Source: Lachnospiraceae bacterium
GTDB taxonomy: Bacteria > Bacillota > Clostridia > Lachnospirales > Lachnospiraceae
Assembly (NCBI GenBank): GCA_022510565.1
Contig: JAFLTE010000008.1
Coordinates: 50,970 to 114,969, forward strand
DNA length: 64,000 bases
Reading direction: 5' to 3'
Both the position numbers and the translations under genes were made by a program. This document shows positions 14,903 to 24,171 of this stretch, piece after piece. Position 1 is the stretch's first letter. Each line of letters begins with the position of its first letter. The notes beneath the pieces are model-generated. The model did no database searches, was not told where the DNA came from, and saw nothing but the letters and a program-made list of their open reading frames with translations.

Positions 14903-16120
14903 TTAGATGCTTGCACGAACGACCTTCGGCTGGTATCCGTTCTCGTTCAGTGCATCTATAATCTGGTTCTTATGCTCCGTGCCGTAGGCCTCCAGTGTAA
15001 TGCGCAGTTCCACAGCAGCGTTGCGGTTGATGGATACGAACTGATTGTGCTCCAGTTTAATAACATTGCCGCTCTGTTGTGCAATCACGCTGGACACACG
15101 TGTCAGTTCTCCCGGCTTATCCGGCAACAGGACTGATACCGTAAAGATTCTGTCACGCATCACAAGGCCCTGCTGAACCACGGAGGACATTGTAATGACA
15201 TCCATATTACCGCCGCTTAAGATTGATACAACCTTCTTATTCTTCACATTAAGATGTTTTAATGCCGCAACAGTAAGAAGTCCGGAATTTTCCACAATCA
15301 TCTTATGATTCTCCACCATATCGAGGAATGCCACCACAAGTTCCTCGTCCTCTACTGTAATGATGTCATCCAGATTTTTACTTACATAAGGGAAAATATT
15401 TGTACCGGGAGTCTTCACCGCCGTACCGTCGGCAATGGTGCTGACCTGCGGTAACGTCAATACTTCTCCTGCACGAATGGACTCCTGCATACAGTTGGCA
15501 CCTGCCGGCTCCACACCGATGACCTTAATCTTAGGATTCAGAAGTTTCGCCAAAGTGGATACTCCTGTAGCCAGTCCGCCACCACCTATAGGAACAAGAA
15601 TGTAATCCACAAGAGGCAGCTCCTTGATAATCTCCATGGCAATCGTTCCCTGCCCCGTCGCCACGTCCAAGTCGTCAAACGGATGTACAAAAGTATAGCC
15701 ATGCTCATCTGCCAGTTCATATGCGTGGGCGCACGCCTCATCATATACATCACCGTGCAGAATTACTTCCGCGCCATAGCTCTTGGTGCGGTTTACTTTG
15801 ATGAGCGGAGTCGTGGTGGGCATCACGATGATTGCCTTAACTCCGTAACATTTCGCCGCATAGGCAACACCCTGAGCGTGGTTTCCCGCCGATGCCGTAA
15901 TCAGTCCTTTCTTCCGCTCTTCCTCGGTGAGCGTGCTGATTTTATAGTATGCGCCGCGAAGCTTGTAGGCACCTGTAAGCTGCATATTCTCAGGTTTCAA
16001 ATACACCTTGTTATTTGTCTGCATACTAAAGTAATCACTGTATATCAACTTCGTCTCCGAGGCAACCTCTTTGACGACTTCATATGCCTCTTCAAATTTA
16101 TCCAACGACAGTTCTTTCAT
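14903..16120 (-). CDS. ilvA: Threonine ammonia-lyase with C-terminal ACT domain
   Basis: PLP enzyme converting L-threonine to 2-oxobutanoate and ammonia. The 405-residue protein has the PLP lysine in LTGAYKLRGAYYKI (Lys53), the phosphate-binding loop PIGGGGLATGVS, an SGGNMD motif, and a single C-terminal ACT domain (about 330-405, RIFTVSVLLPDKPGELTRVS). The short form with one ACT domain resembles catabolic TdcB-like and clostridial enzymes rather than long biosynthetic IlvA. It begins two nt after the ftsY stop and is probably cotranscribed with it. Assignment to isoleucine synthesis rather than catabolism is not settled by sequence. Confidence 0.93.
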   Translation of the reverse strand: MKELSLDKFEEAYEVVKEVASETKLIYSDYFSMQTNNKVYLKPENMQLTGAYKLRGAYYKISTLTEEERKKGLITASAGNHAQGVAYAAKCYGVKAIIVMPTTTPLIKVNRTKSYGAEVILHGDVYDEACAHAYELADEHGYTFVHPFDDLDVATGQGTIAMEIIKELPLVDYILVPIGGGGLATGVSTLAKLLNPKIKVIGVEPAGANCMQESIRAGEVLTLPQVSTIADGTAVKTPGTNIFPYVSKNLDDIITVEDEELVVAFLDMVENHKMIVENSGLLTVAALKHLNVKNKKVVSILSGGNMDVITMSSVVQQGLVMRDRIFTVSVLLPDKPGELTRVSSVIAQQSGNVIKLEHNQFVSINRNAAVELRITLEAYGTEHKNQIIDALNENGYQPKVVRASI

Positions 16121-16122
16121 TT

Positions 16123-17133
16123 CTATATCCCTGCTCCTTCCTCCGGCGCTTCATCGCTTGACGTTACAGAAAATAGTGCATCCACAAAATAATCCGCATC
16201 AAACTTCTGTAAATCATCTATGGTCTCACCCACACCGATGTATTTCACCGGAATCTGTAACTCTGACTGAATCGCCACCGCGATGCCGCCTTTTGCCGTA
16301 CCGTCCATCTTAGTCAGGATAATACCCGTCAAGTCGGCTACCTCTCCAAACTCTTTAGCCTGCTGTAATGCATTCTGTCCCGTGGTAGCATCCAGCACTA
16401 CCAGATTCTCCCGATGAACACCCGGAAATTCCTTGTCGATAATCCGATTAATCTTCTTAAGCTCTTCCATCAGGTTCTTTTTATTATGCAGTCGTCCCGC
16501 AGTATCGCACAAAAGCACATCCACGTTCCGCGCCTTCGCCGCGCTTACCGCATCATAAATCACGCTGGCAGGGTCGGAGCCTTCATTGCCGCCGATTACA
16601 TCCACACCTGCGCGGTTTGCCCATTCATGAAGCTGCTCACCTGCCGCTGCACGAAAGGTGTCCGCTGCCGCCAGAAGAACCCTGCGCCCCTGTCCTTTAA
16701 GCTTGCCTGCCAGTTTACCCACTGTGGTGGTTTTGCCCACGCCGTTGACACCAATCACCAGCACCACGGACTGCTCTTTCTCAAAATCATATGCCGTGTC
16801 TCCCACCTGCATCTGTTCTTTGATATTCTGAATTAAAAACTGCTTGCAGTCTGCAGGTTCCTTGATATGATTTTCCTTTACCTGCTCACGCAGCTTATCA
16901 AGAATCGCTTCTGTTGCATGCACACCGATATCGCCCATGACCAGAATCTCTTCCAATTCCTCGTAGAAATCCTCATCAATACTGGAAAACCCGCCGAATA
17001 CCGAGTCAATCCCGTGTACAATATTATCTCTCGTCTTGGTCAGCCCGGCTTTCAGCCTGCTGAAAAAGCCTTTCTTCTCTTCACCGACCGATTCTTGATT
17101 CATTGATTCTTCATTCAACAATTCTTCACTCAT
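16123..17133 (-). CDS. ftsY: Signal recognition particle receptor FtsY
   Basis: SRP receptor GTPase, 336 residues. A short acidic N-terminal A region (about 20 residues) precedes the NG domains, as usual in Firmicutes. Motifs are GVNGVGKTTTVGKLAG (P-loop), DTFRAAAGEQL, LLCDTAGRLHNKKNLMEEL, and TKMDGTAKGG. The start overlaps the smc stop by one base. With rnc and smc it forms the conserved rnc-smc-ftsY cluster; Ffh is at 1103-2470. Confidence 0.97.
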   Translation of the reverse strand: MSEELLNEESMNQESVGEEKKGFFSRLKAGLTKTRDNIVHGIDSVFGGFSSIDEDFYEELEEILVMGDIGVHATEAILDKLREQVKENHIKEPADCKQFLIQNIKEQMQVGDTAYDFEKEQSVVLVIGVNGVGKTTTVGKLAGKLKGQGRRVLLAAADTFRAAAGEQLHEWANRAGVDVIGGNEGSDPASVIYDAVSAAKARNVDVLLCDTAGRLHNKKNLMEELKKINRIIDKEFPGVHRENLVVLDATTGQNALQQAKEFGEVADLTGIILTKMDGTAKGGIAVAIQSELQIPVKYIGVGETIDDLQKFDADYFVDALFSVTSSDEAPEEGAGI

Positions 17134-20100
17134 TAATCATCCAATTCCTTATCAATTAAATTAACGCTCACAAGCGTGGATATACCCTTCTCCTGCATGG
17201 TGATACCGTACAGGCGGTCTGCTTTCTCCATCGTGCCTCGTCTGTGGGTAATCACAATAAACTGTGTATTCTTAGTCAGTTTATGCAGATACTTCGCAAA
17301 CCTTCCCACATTGTTCTCATCAAGTGCCGCCTCAATCTCATCCAGCAGACAGAAAGGTGAAGGCTTGAGGTTCTGAATGGCAAACAGCAGACAGATTGCC
17401 GTCAGCGACTTCTCTCCACCGGACATCTGCATCATGTTGACCAGTTTCTTTCCGGGCGGCTGGGCAATAATGCGAATACCCGCCTCCAACACATCCTCAT
17501 CCTCTATCAGTTCAAGCGTTCCCTTACCACCGCCGAACAATTCCTTAAATACCTTGTCAAACTCTCTGTTAATCTCGGCAAACTTCTCGTTAAACTGTTT
17601 CCGCATGGAAATATCCAATTCCTCGATGATTCCAAGCAGTGTCTTCTCAGCCTCCACTAAATCATCATGCTGCGTTTTCAGGAATGTGTAACGCTCCATA
17701 AGATTTCTATAATCTTCAATAGCGTTGACATTGACATCGCCCAACTTTCTGATGGCATCCTTTAGGGCTGTAATCTCTTTCTTCATAGACGAAAGATCGG
17801 TCATTGTTTCATCCTTGAGCGACTCGGCATCGGACAAAGTAATCTCGTACTCATCCCACATATAGTTAATCTGAGATTCTATGGATTCCTGCATACGCTC
17901 CTTCTGGCTTTCCAGTCGGTATACTTCCTTATCCAAGGCTGTCATACGCTGGGACAGTTCCTCTCTGGAAGTAAAGAAGTTCTTCTGCTTGCCGGACAGT
18001 TCTTCTTTCGCCGCAGTATCCTCTTTGAGTTTTTCTGTAGCATCATTCTGTGCGGTGTAAGAGGATGCAATCGTCTTCTCAATTTCCAGAATGTTTTCTT
18101 TCTTGCGCTCTACTTCCTCTTTGCTTAGATGTAAGCCTTCCTGCACTTCTTTAAGTTCAGCGGTATATCTGTCAAGCTCACCTTCCACACGCTCCAGATT
18201 CTGCCTATGGAAATCCTCACTCTGACGCATCTTCTCGACTTCCACATCCCACTCGGACACCTTGGATGCCTGTCCGGATTCTTCCGTACGCTTTTCCTCA
18301 AGCTGCTTCTGGAATTCCGCGATCTGTACTTCCACATTCTTTTCCAATGTCTCGGAGTCTTCCAGCTCCCTGGCAATTTCGTCCTTGCTGACCTGAATCT
18401 CCTTAATCTGCAGTTCTATCTCCTGCTCTTCCGTCTTTAACTCGCCGAAGCCCTCTTCCGTCTCGCTCTTCCTGTCTCTGGCCTGCATGACATTCATTCT
18501 GGCGGTATTCTGCTCGATGAATTTACGCTGCAGCTGTCCCTTGATATCCTCCACGTCAAGACGAAGTTTATTTCGTCTTTTCTTCGTCTCCTCGATATCA
18601 TTTAACAGCTTATCTATATCAATTACATACTGCTTTACTTTCTTCTCCAGCTCTTCCATCTCTCGACGTCTGCCAAGCAGATTGGAATTGTTCTTGAACG
18701 CACCACCGCTGATGGCACCGCCCGGCACGAGCAGTTCTCCCTCCAGTGTCACCATACGAATGCCGTAATTAAACTTTCTGGCAATCTTTACGGCATTATC
18801 CACGTTGTCAACGACCATAATGCGCCCCAGCATTGCCTTGGCAACGTTGCGGTATTTCTTGTCAATTTTCACCAGCTCATCCGCCATACCGATAACGCCT
18901 TTTTCTTCCAGCGCCTCCGGGTTCTTGAACTCCTGCGGATGGGTAATGCTGGTAAGTGGCAGAAAGGTAGCTCGTCCGGCCTTGGTCTTCTTCAGATAAC
19001 CGATCATGCGCTTCGCCGTCTCTTCGTCCTCAGTAACGATATTCTGAATATTACCGCCAAGCGCCGTCTCAATCGCAGTCTCATACTTGGCTTCCGCCTG
19101 AATGATATCCGCCACAACGCCGATAATTCCTTTTTCCTGTCCTTTCTGCTCCATGACTGCCTTGACACTTCCACCGTATCCTTCATAGCGCTCCGTCAGA
19201 TTGGACAGAGCTTCCAGTTTGGACTTCTCCTGATGGTACAATACCTGCGTGTCACGAAGTTTCTGATCCTGCCCGGACAGTTCTTCCCTGATTGCGACAA
19301 GCTGCTCTTCCAGAGTCTCCTGCTTTTCATTAAGCTCACGAATCACGACGTTGACTGCTTCGAATTCTTCTTCCAGCTTCTTGATTGTCTCCTCCTGTGC
19401 CGCCTCATCCGATTTAGCGCGTAGGAGTCGAGAATTCAACTCTGCCTTGCGGATATTAATCTGCTCCAGCATCGTATCGTAGCGTCCCAGTTTGGATTTA
19501 ATCGTTGCACGGTTATTTAAAGCGTCAATAATCGTATTCTTGCCGCTCTCAATATTATTGTTGAGTTCCTCAATCTTTCCCTGTATCTGTTCCAGAATCT
19601 GACGAGCCTGCGTTCTTGCCTGCTCCAATTCTTCCAGTTTCTCGTCTATTCCCTTCTTCTCCGTTAAAATCTGTTCCTTCTCCACGTTCCGCTCATTAAT
19701 CTGTCCCTCAATGCTGCGGATACGACTCTGCAAATGCTCCTCGTTTCCCTCTGCAGAGTGGATTTGTTCTTTTAAGACGTTAATCTCGCCTTCCAGTTTA
19801 GAACGCATAACGCCGGTGTCAGTCAAAGTCGCCCGCGCCGCTTCAATTTCCTGATCCAACTGCTCGATACGGCTCGCGATCTGCCCGTACTCGTCTTTAA
19901 TCTGTTCATATTGACGGGTAGTATCCTCCAGATCACCGTTTGCAATGTGAAGCTTCCCGTCCACCTCTTCAAGCTGCTGTCTCACACGGACATTCTCCAG
20001 AAGGAACACATTCACATCCAACGTCTTTAACTCTTCTTTTTTCTTCAGATAGACTCTGGCCTTCTCAGACTGTCTCTCCAGGGGTCCGATTTGATTCTCA

Positions 20101-20693
20101 AGCTCCGCTAAGATATCGTTGATACGGACGAGATTCTGCTTCTCATCCTCCAGTTTCTTCTGTGCAGCGTACTTTCTGCGCTTAAATTTTACGATGCCTG
20201 CAGCCTCGTCAAAAAGTTCTCTTCTCTCCTCAGGTTTACCACTTAAGATTCTGTCAATCTGTCCCTGTCCGATAATAGAGTATCCCTCTTTACCGATACC
20301 TGTATCGTAGAACAATTCACTGATATCCTTGAGTCGGCAGACCGTACCGTTAATCATATACTCGCTCTCACCGGAACGATAGAGTCTTCTGGACACAGTA
20401 ACTTCGTCATAGTCTATTGCAAGCTGATGGTCGGCATTGTCAAGAGTAATCGCCACATATGCGTATCCCAGCGGCTTGCGCATCTCCGTTCCCGAGAAAA
20501 TTACATCCTGCATGCTCGCGCCTCGAAGCTGCTTGATACGCTGTTCGCCCAACACCCATCTTACGGCATCCGCCACATTGCTCTTGCCGGAGCCGTTAGG
20601 TCCGACAATGCCGGTAATACCGTTATGAAATTTGAAATTGATTTTGTTTGCAAAGGATTTAAATCCATGCACTTCTATACTTTTTAAATACAT
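17133..20693 (-). CDS. smc: Chromosome segregation ATPase SMC
   Basis: Condensin-like ATPase of 1186 residues. The N-terminal head has Walker A GPNGSGKSNVADAVRWVLGE near 32. Long coiled coils (about 170-500 and 680-1020) flank a hinge (about 515-670, GIIGVVADIIQAEAKYETAI). The C-terminal head contains the ABC signature MSGGEKSLTAICLLF and Walker B PSPFCLLDEIEAALDE. Length is typical. It lies between rnc and ftsY. No scpA or scpB is present in this window. Confidence 0.98.
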   Translation of the reverse strand: MYLKSIEVHGFKSFANKINFKFHNGITGIVGPNGSGKSNVADAVRWVLGEQRIKQLRGASMQDVIFSGTEMRKPLGYAYVAITLDNADHQLAIDYDEVTVSRRLYRSGESEYMINGTVCRLKDISELFYDTGIGKEGYSIIGQGQIDRILSGKPEERRELFDEAAGIVKFKRRKYAAQKKLEDEKQNLVRINDILAELENQIGPLERQSEKARVYLKKKEELKTLDVNVFLLENVRVRQQLEEVDGKLHIANGDLEDTTRQYEQIKDEYGQIASRIEQLDQEIEAARATLTDTGVMRSKLEGEINVLKEQIHSAEGNEEHLQSRIRSIEGQINERNVEKEQILTEKKGIDEKLEELEQARTQARQILEQIQGKIEELNNNIESGKNTIIDALNNRATIKSKLGRYDTMLEQINIRKAELNSRLLRAKSDEAAQEETIKKLEEEFEAVNVVIRELNEKQETLEEQLVAIREELSGQDQKLRDTQVLYHQEKSKLEALSNLTERYEGYGGSVKAVMEQKGQEKGIIGVVADIIQAEAKYETAIETALGGNIQNIVTEDEETAKRMIGYLKKTKAGRATFLPLTSITHPQEFKNPEALEEKGVIGMADELVKIDKKYRNVAKAMLGRIMVVDNVDNAVKIARKFNYGIRMVTLEGELLVPGGAISGGAFKNNSNLLGRRREMEELEKKVKQYVIDIDKLLNDIEETKKRRNKLRLDVEDIKGQLQRKFIEQNTARMNVMQARDRKSETEEGFGELKTEEQEIELQIKEIQVSKDEIARELEDSETLEKNVEVQIAEFQKQLEEKRTEESGQASKVSEWDVEVEKMRQSEDFHRQNLERVEGELDRYTAELKEVQEGLHLSKEEVERKKENILEIEKTIASSYTAQNDATEKLKEDTAAKEELSGKQKNFFTSREELSQRMTALDKEVYRLESQKERMQESIESQINYMWDEYEITLSDAESLKDETMTDLSSMKKEITALKDAIRKLGDVNVNAIEDYRNLMERYTFLKTQHDDLVEAEKTLLGIIEELDISMRKQFNEKFAEINREFDKVFKELFGGGKGTLELIEDEDVLEAGIRIIAQPPGKKLVNMMQMSGGEKSLTAICLLFAIQNLKPSPFCLLDEIEAALDENNVGRFAKYLHKLTKNTQFIVITHRRGTMEKADRLYGITMQEKGISTLVSVNLIDKELDD

Positions 20694-20719
20694 ATGTACC
20701 TCTCATTATCTTTACAGCA

Positions 20720-21421
20720 TTAGTATATCTTCAATTCTTTGTGCATCTGAAGCAAAGCCTCATATGCCGCCTGCTGTTCTGCAGTTTTCTTGGAATGCCC
20801 GGTTCCGCTTCCGACTTTGACATCGTCTATCATTGCCTCTACCACAAAAGTCTTATCATGCTCGGGACCTTCCTCATGTACCAGCTCGTAGCGAAGTGTT
20901 CCTTTACCTTCCTTCTGCACTTCTTCCTGCAAAATTGTCTTGGCATCATAAAAGAGCTGTTTATGCTCTAAATCCGACAATACAAAACGATAGATAAACT
21001 CCTTCGCCTCGTCGATGCCGCTGTCTAAATATACAGCTCCGATGACTGCCTCCATCACATCCGATATAATGGAATCCCTCTGTCTGCCGCCGGTTGCTTC
21101 CTCACCTTTACCCAGCCTGATATACTGTTCCAGTCCCAATTCTCTTGCACAAAATGCCAGCGCCGGCTCACACACTATGGAGGAGCGGTATTTCGTCATT
21201 TTGCCCTCCGACATGTCGGGATGCTGCCTGTATATATAGTCACTGCTTACAAGCTCCAGTACTGCATCACCTAAGAATTCAAGGCGCTCATAATCTTCTG
21301 ATTTATTGATTTTCTGCTCGTTGGCACAGGAACTGTGGGTCAACGCCTGTCTCAAAAGCTGCTTGTTGCGGAAAGAATATTGTATCTTTTGTTCCAGTTG
21401 TATCATTCGATCATCCAACAT
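20720..21421 (-). CDS. rnc: Ribonuclease III
   Basis: Double-strand-specific RNA endonuclease of about 233 residues, needed for rRNA processing. The RNase III signature is YERLEFLGDAVLELVSSDYI (about 45-64), with a second acidic site in DVMEAVIGAVYLDSG. A C-terminal dsRBD (about 160-230) ends GSGTGHSKKTAEQQAAYEAL. I choose the ATG at 21421 because GGAGG lies five nt upstream; the longer in-frame ORF to 21472 would start inside the acpP terminator. Directly upstream of smc. Confidence 0.96.
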   Translation of the reverse strand: MLDDRMIQLEQKIQYSFRNKQLLRQALTHSSCANEQKINKSEDYERLEFLGDAVLELVSSDYIYRQHPDMSEGKMTKYRSSIVCEPALAFCARELGLEQYIRLGKGEEATGGRQRDSIISDVMEAVIGAVYLDSGIDEAKEFIYRFVLSDLEHKQLFYDAKTILQEEVQKEGKGTLRYELVHEEGPEHDKTFVVEAMIDDVKVGSGTGHSKKTAEQQAAYEALLQMHKELKIY

Positions 21422-21435
21422 GAAAACCTCCACAT

Positions 21436-21462
21436 AGAAAAACCCTTTCTTACGGAAAGGGT
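21436..21462 (-). terminator. Terminator between acpP and rnc
   Basis: Minus-strand stem ACCCTTTC / GAAAGGGT (21442-21462) with a CGTAA loop and a following TTTTTC. It lies immediately before the rnc ribosome binding site, so rnc-smc-ftsY may rely on read-through or a promoter not seen here. Confidence 0.75.
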
Positions 21463-21470
21463 CTCCCTGC

Positions 21471-21494
21471 AACGCAGGTTGAGTAGCCTGCGTT
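21471..21494 (-). terminator. Hairpin directly after acpP
   Basis: Perfect 8-bp stem AACGCAGG / CCTGCGTT with an 8-nt loop starting at the acpP stop codon. No T-run follows, so it may protect the 3' end or act in tandem with the terminator at 21436-21462. Confidence 0.5.
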
Positions 21495-21727
21495 TATTTT
21501 GACATAGAATTTTTGATCAAGGCAACCGCTTCCCCTACTGTTGTAATTTGCTCCGCCTTATCAGCCGGAATTTCTATTTCAAAGGCTTCCTCGATTCCCA
21601 TGATAATCTGAAACACATCGAGGGAATCCGCCCCCAAATCTTCCGTAAAAGTAGTATCTAATGTAATTTCGTTGGGATCTACACTCAGCACATCCGCGAT
21701 AACTTCTTTTAACTTATCAAGTTCCAT
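21494..21727 (-). CDS. acpP: Acyl carrier protein
   Basis: Carrier of growing fatty acyl chains, 77 residues. The 4'-phosphopantetheine serine is in EDLGADSLDVFQIIM, the standard DSL motif. Acidic throughout, with the family helices complete. It lies 32 nt downstream of plsX and is probably cotranscribed with it from the promoter at 22839-22867. Confidence 0.97.
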   Translation of the reverse strand: MELDKLKEVIADVLSVDPNEITLDTTFTEDLGADSLDVFQIIMGIEEAFEIEIPADKAEQITTVGEAVALIKNSMSK

Positions 21728-21759
21728 GTTTGCAGTACTCCCTTCATTCTGCCTGTTGT

Positions 21760-22791
21760 TTACTTGTCCTCTTCGGACACGGTCTCTTCCGTCAGAAGCA
21801 TCTCCTTAATTTTCTCGTTAATCTTCTGCTCCGTAAAGGTAATACACTGTAAAATGGAATTTTTGATTTCTACGGATTTAGAGCTGCCGTGAGTCTTGAC
21901 TACCAACCCCTTCAAACCGAGAAGCGGTGCACCGCCGTACTGCTCTAAGTCGAAAGCCTTTAAGGTCTGTTTCAATGCCGGTTTTACGAGAAGCGCACCC
22001 ACCTTGCTCCTGAGGCTGGTCATCATGCCCTCCTTAACCTTCTTGATAAGTGTGCTTCCCACACCCTCATACGTCTTAAGTACCACATTGCCCACAAAAG
22101 CCTCACACACAACCACATCGGCTGCTCCGGCAGGGATATCTCTGGCTTCCACACTGCCGATAAAGTTAATATCGGGACAGTTCTTTAAAAGCGGAAATGT
22201 CTCTTTAACAAGGGCGTTTCCTTTTTCCTCTTCCGCACCGATATTCACAATGCCTACTTTCGGATTTTTAACACCCATAACATGTTCCATATATACACTT
22301 CCCATCTTGGCAAACTGCACCAGATGGGACGGTCTGGCATCCACATTCGCTCCACAGTCAATGAGCAGCGAGCAGCCTCTCTCCGTGGGAATTAACGGTG
22401 CAAGGGGCGGTCTCTCCACACCCTTGATACGTCCTACAATAACCTGTCCGCCCACAAGAGTTGCTCCCGTGCTGCCTGCGGACACAAAAGCATCACAAGT
22501 ACTGTCTTTCACTAAATTCAGAGCTTTCACCAGTGATGAGTCTTTCTTCTTACGAATTGCCATAACGGGTGGTTCTGCAGTCTCTATAATCTCTGAGGCC
22601 GGAACGATTTCCAACTGTTCTTTCTGATATGTATAACCGGAAAGTTCTTTTTCAAGCACATCTTGGGGACCCGTCAGATACACCTTAACTTTGCTGCTCT
22701 CATTGATGGCTTCCACCGCACCCTTTACTATTTCAACGGGAGCGTTATCTCCACCCATGGCATCTACGGCCACTCTCACCAATTCACTCAT
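21760..22791 (-). CDS. plsX: Phosphate acyltransferase PlsX
   Basis: Converts acyl-ACP to acyl-phosphate, the first step of phosphatidic acid synthesis in the PlsX/PlsY pathway. The 343-residue protein starts with VRVAVDAMGGDNAPVEIVKG, the family N-terminal motif, and contains SAGSTGATLVGGQVIVGRIK and KGLVVKTHGSS. It is paired with acpP. The plsC acyltransferase in this window (28808-29521) would act later on the same pathway. Confidence 0.97.
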   Translation of the reverse strand: MSELVRVAVDAMGGDNAPVEIVKGAVEAINESSKVKVYLTGPQDVLEKELSGYTYQKEQLEIVPASEIIETAEPPVMAIRKKKDSSLVKALNLVKDSTCDAFVSAGSTGATLVGGQVIVGRIKGVERPPLAPLIPTERGCSLLIDCGANVDARPSHLVQFAKMGSVYMEHVMGVKNPKVGIVNIGAEEEKGNALVKETFPLLKNCPDINFIGSVEARDIPAGAADVVVCEAFVGNVVLKTYEGVGSTLIKKVKEGMMTSLRSKVGALLVKPALKQTLKAFDLEQYGGAPLLGLKGLVVKTHGSSKSVEIKNSILQCITFTEQKINEKIKEMLLTEETVSEEDK

Positions 22792-22838
22792 AACAATATC
22801 GTATCCTTCCCAAATTAACTGTTAAAAATATCATCTCT

Positions 22839-22867
22839 ACTATACTAAATATACCCATAAAAGTCAA
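22839..22867 (-). promoter_or_regulatory. Promoter of plsX-acpP
   Basis: Minus-strand TTGACT (-35; 22862-22867), 17-nt spacer, TATAGT (-10; 22839-22844). An imperfect inverted repeat (AACAACTCCGC / GCGAGGTTGTT, about 22867-22895) lies directly upstream and overlaps the -35 edge; it could be an operator or the end of the rpmF terminator region. Confidence 0.8.
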
Positions 22868-22902
22868 CAACTCCGCTATAAAAGCGAGGTTGTTCCAAAA
22901 CA

Positions 22903-22935
22903 CAAAAAAGGCCTTTCGGGGAATCCCGAAAAGCC
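22903..22935 (-). terminator. Terminator of yceD-rpmF
   Basis: Minus-strand 11-bp stem GGCTTTTCGGG / CCCGAAAGGCC (one G-T pair, 22910-22935), ATTC loop, then six Ts. It ends the rpmF transcript before the plsX promoter. Confidence 0.9.
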
Positions 22936-22949
22936 CGCATTTGCATTAC

Positions 22950-23129
22950 TTAATCAACTGCAATAATTTCTTTTTTGTTGTATGTTCCACACTTCTTACA
23001 TACTCTGTGAGGCACCATCAAAGCACCGCATTTGCTACATTTCACCAATGTAGGTGCAGTCATTTTCCAGTTCGCTCTTCTCTTGTCTCTTCTACCTTTA
23101 GAAGATTTGTTCTTAGGACAAATAGACAT
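22950..23129 (-). CDS. rpmF: 50S ribosomal protein L32
   Basis: A 59-residue ribosomal protein found by hand translation. It begins MSICPKNKSSKGRRDKRRAN and has two CxxC knuckles of a zinc ribbon (CSKCG and CKKCG) before NKKEIIAVD. L32 with intact cysteines is the zinc-binding form. The gene starts right after the yceD stop with a GGAGGTG ribosome binding site, a conserved pair in bacteria, and is followed by a strong terminator. Confidence 0.97.
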   Translation of the reverse strand: MSICPKNKSSKGRRDKRRANWKMTAPTLVKCSKCGALMVPHRVCKKCGTYNKKEIIAVD

Positions 23130-23131
23130 CT

Positions 23132-23659
23132 TTACACCTCCTTATTCCCGTTGAAAATATCCTTGATTAACGCCATCCTCGGATCGGGAATAAAGGTATC
23201 GCAATCGCATATTCCCGTATTCAGGTCTGTACCGCACTGACGGCAGATTCCACGACAGTCAGGCTTACACAGAACCTTCGTAGGCAAGTTAATTACAATC
23301 TCAATGTTCAAAAAGTCGTCCAAATCCATCTGATAGCCGTCGATGAAATCCTGATCCACGCTTTCATCAGGTGCATCTGCTATCCTGTCCGGCGCATACA
23401 CTTCCCTGTCAAACGTAAGTTCAATCGTCTCGTCCACAGGTTTTAAGCATCTGTCACAATTCATGCCAAGAGTAATCTTCGCATCACCGGTGATACGCAC
23501 CTTCCCTTTACCGCTATTGGTAAATGTCAGATTGATTGGTGTTTTGTCCTTAATCGGGAATGTCTCTCTGCCGATTGTGACCTTGGCCAAATCCGTATCC
23601 GCCTGCATCGTGACCGTTCTGCCCTCGTTTGTAAACACATCCGTCAAGTTCACGAACAT
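23132..23659 (-). CDS. yceD: YceD/DUF177 family protein
   Basis: A 175-residue protein that accompanies rpmF in most bacteria; a role in 23S rRNA or large-subunit biogenesis has been reported for the family. Cysteine motifs are CDRCLKP in the middle and CKPDCRGICRQCGTDLNTG near the C-terminus, the family's signature region (KPDCRGLCxxCG). The stop is immediately before rpmF. Promoter not identified. Confidence 0.92.
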   Translation of the reverse strand: MFVNLTDVFTNEGRTVTMQADTDLAKVTIGRETFPIKDKTPINLTFTNSGKGKVRITGDAKITLGMNCDRCLKPVDETIELTFDREVYAPDRIADAPDESVDQDFIDGYQMDLDDFLNIEIVINLPTKVLCKPDCRGICRQCGTDLNTGICDCDTFIPDPRMALIKDIFNGNKEV

Positions 23660-23733
23660 AGCCGACTCCTATCCACACTCAAATAATTATACTGATGGGA
23701 ATAAAGTTTGTCAACTACAAAATTTCTGTGGTA

Positions 23734-24120
23734 TTAAATCAACTCGTTTTCAATCAGCGCTTTAACCTTTTCCTTCAGAATATCCTCGTCAATCGGCTTA
23801 ACCACGTAATCCTTTGCACCACTTGCCACAGCTTTAACCACATGCGTCTTGTCATTGTTGGAGGTAAGGAAAATAACGGGGGTATACCGCAGATGTTCCA
23901 TATCCTTAATTCTTTCAAGCATCTCGTAGCCGTCAATTTCCGGCATATCAATATCCAGAATAATCAAATCCGGAGTTCTGTCTTTCAAAAACTGGAGCGC
24001 TCTCATACCGGCCGAAAATGCATGCAGCTCGTATTTTGTACCCAATACCTTGCCGAGCATCTTTAAGTTGATACCGCTGTCATCCACCGCTACGATTTGT
24101 TTCTTTCCCATAAATGCCAT
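23734..24120 (-). CDS. Single-domain (CheY-like) response regulator
   Basis: A 128-residue stand-alone receiver domain. Acidic pocket VAVDDS (10-15), phosphoacceptor Asp56 in LIILDIDMPEIDGYEML, switch Thr/Ser in PVIFLTSNND, and the conserved Lys in DYVVKPIDED. No output domain. It may act by protein contact, as in chemotaxis or phosphorelays; the hybrid kinase at 26601-28796 lacks an HPt domain, so a link between the two is only speculative. Confidence 0.93.
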   Translation of the reverse strand: MAFMGKKQIVAVDDSGINLKMLGKVLGTKYELHAFSAGMRALQFLKDRTPDLIILDIDMPEIDGYEMLERIKDMEHLRYTPVIFLTSNNDKTHVVKAVASGAKDYVVKPIDEDILKEKVKALIENELI

Positions 24121-24171
24121 TTCAGTTTCCTCCGTTTTTCCTAAGTAATTCTATTGCTTTATCAATCCAAA